20,419 nucleotides of DNA from PVC group bacterium (GTDB lineage: Bacteria; Verrucomicrobiota; Kiritimatiellia; SS1-B-03-39; UBA6053): NCBI GenBank assembly GCA_003565035.1, contig PXDP01000375.1, forward strand, positions 1 through 20,419, given 5' to 3'. The translations under genes and the position numbers were made by a program. The notes below the pieces were generated by a model. It did no database searches and was not told the DNA's origin. It worked only from the letters and a program-made list of their open reading frames with translations. This document shows positions 14,837 through 20,419 of this stretch, piece after piece; position 1 is the stretch's first letter; each line of letters begins with the position of its first letter.

Positions 14837-16135
14837 TTAAAAATCACGGAGTGCGATGGAATCCATGGTTGTGATCTCCCCGTCCTCCGAATAGTGATAC
14901 AGCCCGATATACCTTTCGGAATCCTTGGGCGTGATCACGACGAATGTCCGTGTGGGTGTCTCATTCTTATCGATCCACGTGCCGGAATTCACGTACACAG
15001 CGGACTTCCCGTCGTGCGTTTCCGATGGAATCATTCGGGCTTCATGGGAATGGCCAAACACGACAATGCGCACATTCGATTCGGGGTTCGTGAAGTATTG
15101 TACCGCTGCTTGCTTGTCCAATCCCGCCGCCGAGGCTGACTCGATGAGGGCTTGCCGGACGGGAATATCGACTGCGACCCTGTTGAGGGTTTGCCGTTGG
15201 GGCCATGTGTCCTGTATTCCACGGAACAGATTCACATCGATGATTCCGCCCGCCTCGGCCTGTCGAGGCATCACATCGCTCATAGCAAAAGATTCCGTGA
15301 ATCCATCGATGTTGGTCGTGATGATCTTCTCTTCGAAGTCCTCTTTGATCGGAAGCGCGGTCATCAGGGTATCCCAAACCTTCCAGTAGATGTATTCGAG
15401 GTTCTGGCTTTCGCCGAGGCTGTTCGGCGTGACAGGGGGCCTGACCTTGGTGGGGTCCGGTTTGCCTTCGACGACGGAGAGAGTGGCGATCCGGGTGAAG
15501 AAATATCCCGGAGGCAGAATCGAGCCCGGTGCGATGGCCTGGTTGGAGATCGGGTCGGGCGCACAGAAGAAATTATAGCGGTGACCGTGCTCAATGGCGA
15601 TTTCGGGGAGACCTTTCGGAATATGGGTTCCCAGTCCCCGCACATCGCGGGCTTCGGCCATTCCCGGGAAGAGAGTCTGTATGGTTTCCGATGTGATCAG
15701 CAGGTCGTGGTTGCCCGGCACATAGGTCACCTGGATCAACCCGTCATGGATGATATCGTTGAAGGCGGCTATCACGTCACGGTTGTTCGCGGCCACAGCC
15801 TGAGCGAACTCCTTCTGGCTCTCTCCTCCGTATGTGTCCATGGTGGCGGGAAGGAACCACTCATCGATGAGGTCGCCCGCGATAACAAGTTCCCTGATGT
15901 TCGGCGCGTGCCGGAGCTTCTGAAGAAAATCCAAGAGAGGTGCCCGGTTTTTCTGCAACTCTGCGAAGCGGTCGTCCATGCCCAGGTGGAGGTCGCTGAT
16001 AATGACCATAACCGAGCGTTCCTCGTCCAGCCCCGGAATACCGGATGGATCAAGGGTAAAGGGGTATTTCGAGGGCGTGTCCGCGCACAAGATGGACGCA
16101 AGTACGATGAGACTCAGGATGCTGATTTGTTTCAT
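14837..16135 (-). CDS. Secreted calcineurin-like metallophosphoesterase
   Basis: A metal-dependent phosphoesterase with the full motif set, numbering from the ATG at 16135: SDLHLG (Asp48, His50), AGDLIDEW (Asp88), PGNHD (Asn142-His143-Asp144), EHGHRYNFF, and FGHSHEARM (361-369, His362 and His364). These ligands bind two metal ions in the family. MKQISILSLIVLASILCA looks like a signal peptide, so it should act in the periplasm or at the envelope. I chose 16135 for that reason; the frame stays open to an ATG at 16237, but that extension crosses repetitive DNA and overlaps the previous gene. About 432 residues is long for the fold because of an insert after the GHRY motif. The DLHLGMDDRF segment recalls LpxH-type enzymes, but the substrate is unknown. 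It is followed by the barrel protein in the same operon. Confidence 0.85.
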   Translation of the reverse strand: MKQISILSLIVLASILCADTPSKYPFTLDPSGIPGLDEERSVMVIISDLHLGMDDRFAELQKNRAPLLDFLQKLRHAPNIRELVIAGDLIDEWFLPATMDTYGGESQKEFAQAVAANNRDVIAAFNDIIHDGLIQVTYVPGNHDLLITSETIQTLFPGMAEARDVRGLGTHIPKGLPEIAIEHGHRYNFFCAPDPISNQAIAPGSILPPGYFFTRIATLSVVEGKPDPTKVRPPVTPNSLGESQNLEYIYWKVWDTLMTALPIKEDFEEKIITTNIDGFTESFAMSDVMPRQAEAGGIIDVNLFRGIQDTWPQRQTLNRVAVDIPVRQALIESASAAGLDKQAAVQYFTNPESNVRIVVFGHSHEARMIPSETHDGKSAVYVNSGTWIDKNETPTRTFVVITPKDSERYIGLYHYSEDGEITTMDSIALRDF

Positions 16136-16147
16136 TTTGGTTCTGCC

Positions 16148-16162
16148 TTTTTTTTGGGGGGG
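16148..16162. repeat. T8G7 homopolymer pair upstream of the metallophosphoesterase
   Basis: The plus strand has eight T followed by seven G, so the minus-strand leader of the metallophosphoesterase gene reads C7A8 about 13-27 bases ahead of its ATG. Such tracts change length by slippage. Here a change would alter spacing around the ribosome-binding region rather than the reading frame. Confidence 0.9.
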
Positions 16163-16190
16163 TGTCATCAGGGTTCGCATGGCATGTCCC

Positions 16191-16207
16191 GGGTTAGGGT
16201 TAGGGTT
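16191..16207. repeat. GGGTTA (telomere-like) microsatellite
   Basis: GGGTTA is repeated nearly three times (17 bp), and the TAA stop of the sensor phosphatase gene (16200-16202) lies inside it. In a bacterial chromosome this is most simply a chance short repeat. Confidence 0.9.
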
Positions 16208-18608
16208 CCGAGTCTGTTGGAAAGTCTGGCCAAACACTTTCGGGGAAAACGACGCGCAGAATATTGCGGTCGTGTTCGCGGCGGTACGCCAGTTGCATGC
16301 CCATTTCCTGTATCATGTGCAAGCCCAGCCCCCCGATGGGACGGTCCTCAACTTCGCCTTCGAGTGTCGGTGTGGGCGCCTCCGTCAGCGGGTTGAACGG
16401 GTGTCCGTCATCTGTAAGGATCAGGGTCGCGGGCTGTCCCAGCTCCAGAATCCCCTCGATGGCGTGTGGCTCCTGATCATCATACCCGTATTTAATGATG
16501 TTCGTAGCCAGTTCTTCCAGGGTCAAACGCACAAAATACGCGAGGGTGGGAGAAACCTCGTATGATTCCAGGAAAGAATCCCCGTCGTTCATCGCTTGTT
16601 CGAGTGCCTCCATGCGGTTTTCAAACCGGAAACGATGGCAGGGGGCGGGTGTGGGCTTGGGTGACGGATCTTCCGCCGATTTGGCGACAAGACGTTTCAA
16701 CATGAGAATAGTGATATCATCGGATTGTTCCGCGCCGTCGGCAAAGCTCCGGATATCGTCCACAAGGTCCTCGGTCATCTCCCGGCAACTTCCCGTGCAG
16801 CCAGATTTCACAAGCCGTGCCGCGAGCCGTGACTCATCGTAGAGGGCCTCGTCGGGATTCATGGCCTCGGTGACCCCGTCGGTGTACAGCACCAGCACCG
16901 CCCCCTCGGGAAGCGAGGTTTCCCCGGCGGTGTATGGACTGTCCTCCATGACACCGGCCACGGTGCCCGACGGTTTGGTAATCCATTCCTGGTGACCCTC
17001 CGGGTGCTGGATCAAGGGCGGGTTATGGCCGGCGTTGGCATATTTCAAACTGCCATCTCTGAGATCATACACCGCGCAAAAGAGGGTGACGAACATGCAG
17101 GAGTCATTTCCATCCACCAGCTCATTGTTCACATGCGACATAACCTCGGCCGGATCGGCATCCGAGCGGAAAGCCGAGCGCAGAAAACTGCGGGTGACGG
17201 CCATGAACAATGCGGCGGGCACGCCTTTGCCGGAGACATCCCCGATGGCGACCACCATGCGTTTGTCATCCAGGAGGAAAAAATCATAAAAGTCACCGCC
17301 GACTTCCCGTGCGGGTTCAATTGCCGCAAACAGATCCAGATCCTTGCGCATGGGGACGGGAGGAAAGGTCTTCGGCACCAGCCCCATTTGAATGTCGTGA
17401 GCGATGCGCAGTTCGCTGTGCATGCGTTCGCGGGCGGCGGTGGTTTCCCGCAAATCTTCGATGTGGCGTTTCAGGTTGTCGCGCATTTCGGCGAACCGCT
17501 GTGTCAGAACGGCGACTTCATCCTGCCCGCGCGGTGGCGGCAAGGAGGCCTCGAGGTCGCCTGCGGCCAAGGTTTCCGCGGCATCGCGAAGATCCCGAAT
17601 GGGGCGTGTGATGGAGCGGGCAATCCCCCCGACCGCCAGACAGAGCAGCAGCATGCCCATCGCGCCGATGGCGGCCTGCCTTCGACTCAGTTGCAAAATG
17701 GCAGCCTGCATCTCATCGCGGGAGATCAGTGCCGCCATGATCCAGTCGGCTGATTGCAGGGGTGTGTAGGCCAGCCAGGAAATTTCGCCGGTAACAAAGC
17801 TGGAGAAAGGCACAATGCCCGGTACTCCCGAGACCATCTGCTGTCCGGTGAGGCGCAAGGCGGGATCGTTGCGCGCTTCGGCGATGCTGAAGACCGTTTC
17901 GTTCAGCACGATGTTCGGATCCGGGTGGGAGATATAGGTGCCATTCCGGCTCATCAGCAGACCGTAACCGTTCTCGCCGAGGGGAAGCTCCGCAATCATC
18001 CGGTCCAGCCAGTCCAGCGAAAGGTCGCAGGTGATCACGCCGATGAATCGCCGCTGGTCCCCGCTGCCTCTAAAGAGAGGTACAGAATAGGTGACCATCA
18101 GCAATCCTTCCCATTCGTACGGTTCGCTCCAGACCGGGCGATCAAGGTGTTTTGGCAGTGTAAACCAATCCTCGTGGGTATGTGCATGATTTTCTCCGGC
18201 CAGATCCACATAGGCAAGCCGATCGCCCTCACGATACTCGTATGCGGCCAAATCCATCCAGCCTTCCGGTTCTTCGCCTGGTTCAATCGCTACGCAGACA
18301 CCGAAGATCCCCGGGTTTTTCTCTATGCTGCGGGTTTGCATCCGGCGAACCGCGTCAAAGGGCATCAAAAAGTCCTGCGCCTCCAATGTCAGGGCCATGC
18401 CGTTTACGACTCCCTGCAGCAGCCCAAACTGGGCATCAATCTGTTTTGCGGCATTTTCCGCAAGCGAAATGGCCCGTGCCTCCATATCTGCTTCCAGCCG
18501 CTGCCGGGCCGCTAAATAGCTCCAGAAAATCACAGAGGCCAGGATCAGACCGGTGACCGACAGTACCGAAAGCTGCATACGGACGCGTATGGAATGGCAT
18601 TGCTTCAT
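16200..18608 (-). CDS. Membrane sensor: Cache-HAMP-PP2C (RsbU-like)-HATPase (RsbW-like)
   Basis: A single protein that could both remove and add phosphate on a STAS-domain partner. Order: transmembrane helix (about 11-34); large extracytoplasmic double-Cache-type sensor (about 35-305, including GVCVAIEP and ENGYGLLMSRNGTYISHP); second helix (about 312-332); HAMP (SITRPIRDLRDAAETLAAGD); short coiled coil; SpoIIE/PP2C phosphatase (about 395-640) with metal Asp439 in GGDFYDFF, Asp457 in GDVSGKG, YTDGVTE and SDDITIL; C-terminal HATPase_c_2 kinase (about 655-795) with intact N-box LEELATNIIKYGY (Asn703), LTDDGHPFNP and GGLGLHMI. All catalytic motifs look intact. ATGA overlap couples it to the binding-protein gene upstream, and the STAS gene lies one further up. 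Ligand control of anti-sigma partner switching is inference from the domains. Confidence 0.9.
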   Translation of the reverse strand: MKQCHSIRVRMQLSVLSVTGLILASVIFWSYLAARQRLEADMEARAISLAENAAKQIDAQFGLLQGVVNGMALTLEAQDFLMPFDAVRRMQTRSIEKNPGIFGVCVAIEPGEEPEGWMDLAAYEYREGDRLAYVDLAGENHAHTHEDWFTLPKHLDRPVWSEPYEWEGLLMVTYSVPLFRGSGDQRRFIGVITCDLSLDWLDRMIAELPLGENGYGLLMSRNGTYISHPDPNIVLNETVFSIAEARNDPALRLTGQQMVSGVPGIVPFSSFVTGEISWLAYTPLQSADWIMAALISRDEMQAAILQLSRRQAAIGAMGMLLLCLAVGGIARSITRPIRDLRDAAETLAAGDLEASLPPPRGQDEVAVLTQRFAEMRDNLKRHIEDLRETTAARERMHSELRIAHDIQMGLVPKTFPPVPMRKDLDLFAAIEPAREVGGDFYDFFLLDDKRMVVAIGDVSGKGVPAALFMAVTRSFLRSAFRSDADPAEVMSHVNNELVDGNDSCMFVTLFCAVYDLRDGSLKYANAGHNPPLIQHPEGHQEWITKPSGTVAGVMEDSPYTAGETSLPEGAVLVLYTDGVTEAMNPDEALYDESRLAARLVKSGCTGSCREMTEDLVDDIRSFADGAEQSDDITILMLKRLVAKSAEDPSPKPTPAPCHRFRFENRMEALEQAMNDGDSFLESYEVSPTLAYFVRLTLEELATNIIKYGYDDQEPHAIEGILELGQPATLILTDDGHPFNPLTEAPTPTLEGEVEDRPIGGLGLHMIQEMGMQLAYRREHDRNILRVVFPESVWPDFPTDSEP

Positions 18609-19633
18609 GGTGTCGCCTGAAAGGGAATTGGAAAAAATTCATCAAACGGAAGCACAGTGTCCACCAAGCCGGCATCCACGAGGGCCTGAACCGTCTCCTG
18701 GTAGCTTTCGGGATCGAGTCGACCGGGGATGACGTTTTCCTCCGGGGGGAAGATGGAGGCCAGGATATGTTCCAGCATCCATCGACTGTGCGGACGGTTG
18801 GCAGGAACCCCCGCCTCGCGCGAGGCCCGCAAAACTGCATCCAAAGCCTCCTCCGGATGTTGCCGCGCATATTCCCATCCTGCCAGCGTCGCCTTGCGCA
18901 GCGCGAGACCGACCTCCGGCTGCCGGGCGGCGGTCTCGGCCCGGGTGTAGAGGCCATCTTCGGGAAAGCCCAGCCCGTAGTCCCGCATCAGGAACAGAGA
19001 TAATTTTTCATAATCGTGCCCGGCCTGATAGATGCGGTGGTACTCGTTGTAATACATGGCCGCACAGGCAGCCACGCCCCGATGGAGAAACAAATTCACA
19101 GAATGATGCTGCGGCAAGACCACCGGCTCAATGCCGTGCTGCCGGAAAAACGCCGTAAACGCAATCGAAAAGGTCCCGGGCCAATAGCTGATGCGTTTTC
19201 CATCCAAATCCGAAGGCGTTTCAATCCCCATGTCTTTCCACCCGACCAGCATCAGGCTGGAACGCTGTACAAACTGAGCCACGTGTGCCAGGGCGATGGG
19301 TTCGCGCGCATACACAATCGCATCCGCCAGAAACAGGGTGCCGTAGTCCGCCCGGTCGTTGACGAGAAAGTCCAACGGAGAGGGCCCCGGGCCGGCATGG
19401 AGCAGGGAAACGTCCAGCCCCGCCTCCCGGTAAAATCCCTGTTGCAGCGCCATGTAATAACCCGCGAACTGGCTTTGTGGCAGCCATTGAAGGGCAATCC
19501 GCACCGGGGAAAGCACCTCAGCGGTTTGAGTTTTCTCTGCACGGACGGTGGAACACCAAACCGCCATAACAGCGGTTAACAGCGTCAAGAGGCGCGAAAA
19601 ACCTCGTCCGAGACCCCACGGTTGATGTGGCAT
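18605..19633 (-). CDS. NMT1/THI5-type periplasmic solute-binding protein
   Basis: Periplasmic binding protein of the NMT1/SsuA-like type II fold, whose relatives bind pyrimidine precursors, sulfonates, nitrate and similar small molecules. There is a signal peptide with likely cleavage after VRA (residue 32). It then has the family signature IALQWLPQSQFAGYYMALQQ with GFYREAGLDVSLLHAG following, a middle TPSDLDGKRISYWPG and a helical C-terminal lobe. The 342-residue length is normal. No cognate permease or ATPase is adjacent. Instead it sits between a STAS gene (16-base gap) and the sensor phosphatase (4-base overlap). This suggests that it presents ligand to the Cache domain of that sensor rather than to a transporter. 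Ligand unknown. Confidence 0.85.
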   Translation of the reverse strand: MPHQPWGLGRGFSRLLTLLTAVMAVWCSTVRAEKTQTAEVLSPVRIALQWLPQSQFAGYYMALQQGFYREAGLDVSLLHAGPGPSPLDFLVNDRADYGTLFLADAIVYAREPIALAHVAQFVQRSSLMLVGWKDMGIETPSDLDGKRISYWPGTFSIAFTAFFRQHGIEPVVLPQHHSVNLFLHRGVAACAAMYYNEYHRIYQAGHDYEKLSLFLMRDYGLGFPEDGLYTRAETAARQPEVGLALRKATLAGWEYARQHPEEALDAVLRASREAGVPANRPHSRWMLEHILASIFPPEENVIPGRLDPESYQETVQALVDAGLVDTVLPFDEFFPIPFQATP

Positions 19634-19649
19634 AGGGTTAGCCTGCAGA

Positions 19650-19988
19650 TCAGGGGGTGAACTGTGCGAGAGCGGTTTCGCGGTCCGAGGTCAGGGTCAA
19701 AATTTTGTCAAACCCCGAAATACTCATGACTTCCCGAACCATGGGGCTCAGGCAGCAGAGAGCGAGCACTCCGCCAGCCGATTTAATCTGTTTAGCCACG
19801 ACCAGCAGACTGCGGAGCCCCGCACTGCTGATGTACTCCACCTCCGCCAGATCGAGAACCTGGCGCACATCGCCACGTTCCAGCAGTCCCCTGCAGTGGG
19901 CCTCCACCTCCGGAGCGCCCGAGCCATCCAGCCGCCCGCCAATGGCAACAAGCATGACATCACTCTGTTTTGTGTTTGTGAACTTCAA
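19650..19988 (-). CDS. STAS-domain anti-sigma-factor antagonist
   Basis: A 112-residue cytoplasmic single STAS domain of the SpoIIAA/RsbV type. The core is QVLDLAEVEYISSAGLRSLL, with Ser55 (or neighbouring Ser54) the likely phosphorylation site. In such pathways the unphosphorylated form captures an RsbW-type kinase and frees its target. The sensor two genes downstream carries both the matching kinase-like and phosphatase domains. The start is TTG at 19988, chosen because GGAGG (19999-19995 on the minus strand) lies exactly 6 bases before it and the STAS fold needs this N-terminal strand; no ATG fits. First gene of the operon continuing through 16200. No sigma factor is visible in the window. 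Confidence 0.9.
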   Translation of the reverse strand: MKFTNTKQSDVMLVAIGGRLDGSGAPEVEAHCRGLLERGDVRQVLDLAEVEYISSAGLRSLLVVAKQIKSAGGVLALCCLSPMVREVMSISGFDKILTLTSDRETALAQFTP

Positions 19989-19994
19989 TGTATG

Positions 19995-19999
19995 CCTCC
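19995..19999 (-). promoter_or_regulatory. Strong ribosome-binding site (GGAGG) that sets the TTG start of the STAS gene
   Basis: GGAGG on the minus strand with a 6-base spacer before TTG at 19988. It supports use of the non-ATG start. Confidence 0.7.
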
Positions 20000-20055
20000 G
20001 GTTTGTGTGATGGATACCATTGTGTTCTCTTTAGGACTTATTGCAATATCCAATC

Positions 20056-20088
20056 GAAAATATTTTCAGGAAACAAGGAAAATATTTC
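20056..20088. promoter_or_regulatory. Pair of AT-rich palindromes upstream of the STAS operon
   Basis: GAAAATATTTTC (20056-20067) is a perfect 12-bp palindrome. GAAAATATTTC (20078-20088) is a near copy, with centres about 22 bp apart (two helical turns). They lie some 70-100 bases upstream of the STAS start and could be a two-site operator. There is no recognised consensus. Confidence 0.3.
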
Positions 20089-20157
20089 ATCGTTTCACTC
20101 CGATGCTGACACCAACTGAAAGGGAACCGCGCCGGCGGTGATTTGATTGCCTGGTCT

Positions 20158-20185
20158 TATTAAAATACCTGTTAAAATACTGCTC
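20158..20185 (+). repeat. 28-bp direct repeat, copy 1
   Basis: Identical over 28 bases to copy 2 at 20253-20280. Each copy contains two TTAAAATAC motifs spaced 12 bases start to start. The 67 bases between the copies hold no gene. Confidence 0.95.
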
Positions 20186-20252
20186 TGCTGTCTTCATCAT
20201 CCGTTGTCCGGCACAGCTATCCGTTGGAACTTCTTCCCCTTAGCATTCGCGG

Positions 20253-20280
20253 TATTAAAATACCTGTTAAAATACTGCTC
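20253..20280 (+). repeat. 28-bp direct repeat, copy 2, abutting a recombinase remnant
   Basis: Second perfect copy. Recombinase-like coding sequence begins at or just after its right end, so the repeat edge marks a recombination junction. Confidence 0.95.
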
Positions 20281-20419
20281 ACATGCTCGAAGGCGGCGCG
20301 GACATCCGCTACATTCAGCAACTCCTCGGACACGCCAAGCTCGAAACCACCGCCATTTACACTCACGTCAGTATCCAGGAACTCCAGGCCGTCCACAGCA
20401 GGTGCCATCCTGCGGAAAA
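20280..20419 (+). pseudogene. Tyrosine recombinase/integrase, C-terminal remnant (runs off the window)
   Basis: The frame from the CAC codon at 20280 reads HMLEGGADIRYIQQLLGHAK, then LETTAIYTHVSIQELQAVHS and RCHPAE up to the window edge. This is the C-terminal end of an XerC/D-like integrase: the LLGH histidine (20331-20333) and the catalytic tyrosine of AIYTHV (20358-20360) are both present. Everything upstream, including the catalytic Arg, the HxxR box and the core-binding domain, is missing: an in-frame TAA occurs at 20268-20270 inside the 28-bp repeat. A full integrase is normally 300 or more residues, so this is a truncated relic. The THVSI...HPA ending resembles IS91-associated recombinases. 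The 3' end lies beyond the window. Confidence 0.8.

Noticed and set aside
16191..16207. GGGTTA repeats as a linear-chromosome telomere
   Set aside because: Fewer than three units, inside a gene boundary with coding DNA on both sides; a chance microsatellite is enough.
15152..16396. 414-codon plus-strand frame opposite the metallophosphoesterase
   Set aside because: Shadow frame; the minus strand carries all phosphoesterase metal-binding motifs.
20158..20280. The two 28-bp repeats as a minimal CRISPR array
   Set aside because: Only two copies, a 67-bp spacer, internal 12-base periodicity and no cas genes; an integrase-related repeat fits better.

Overview
The window looks like chromosomal DNA from a Gram-negative, GC-rich bacterium. 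Lipoprotein and signal-peptide genes sit beside a predicted outer-membrane beta-barrel. The paired SPFH proteins, the GH95-type glycoside hydrolase and the style of the barrel protein suggest the PVC group (Kiritimatiellota, Verrucomicrobiota, Lentisphaerota or Planctomycetota). That placement is inference; no rRNA or marker gene is present.

Left part (1-6403). The 3' end of a ribose-type ABC sugar permease is followed by a possible 44-residue membrane peptide and two tandem SPFH/band-7 proteins. Both SPFH proteins carry a triplicated N-terminal module, and the second is split by a frameshift near 3229-3305. Converging on them is a GH95-like glycosidase whose upstream region holds a TATAAT box next to a perfect 15-bp palindrome.

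Middle (6575-10342, minus strand). Three overlapping genes form a visibly AT-richer cassette: a stand-alone NRPS-type condensation domain, a cation-diffusion-facilitator-fold membrane protein that has lost most metal ligands, and a B12-binding-type radical SAM enzyme. The cassette looks like an acquired, unassigned biosynthetic or modification unit.

Plus-strand ABC cassette (10700-13304). A polar-amino-acid-type uptake system sits behind a palindromic repeat cluster. Its lipoprotein binding protein appears to have its two lobes in swapped order (circular permutation). Its ATPase carries a C-terminal extension resembling a degenerate RsbW/HATPase_c_2 domain.

Right part (13301-19988, minus strand). 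Reading in the direction of transcription, a STAS anti-sigma-factor antagonist is followed by an NMT1/THI5-type binding protein with no permease or ATPase beside it. Next is a membrane sensor with Cache, HAMP, PP2C (RsbU-like) and HATPase (RsbW-like) domains, then a secreted metallophosphoesterase and a two-part outer-membrane protein. The first three genes look like a complete partner-switching pathway in which a periplasmic binding protein could supply the ligand signal. The HATPase-tailed ABC ATPase a few kilobases away hints at a wider link between solute uptake or sensing and partner switching.

Right edge (20011-20419). An otherwise gene-poor stretch carries two perfect copies of a 28-bp AT-rich repeat. 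The second copy abuts the C-terminal remnant of a tyrosine recombinase, a scar of a mobile or integrative element.
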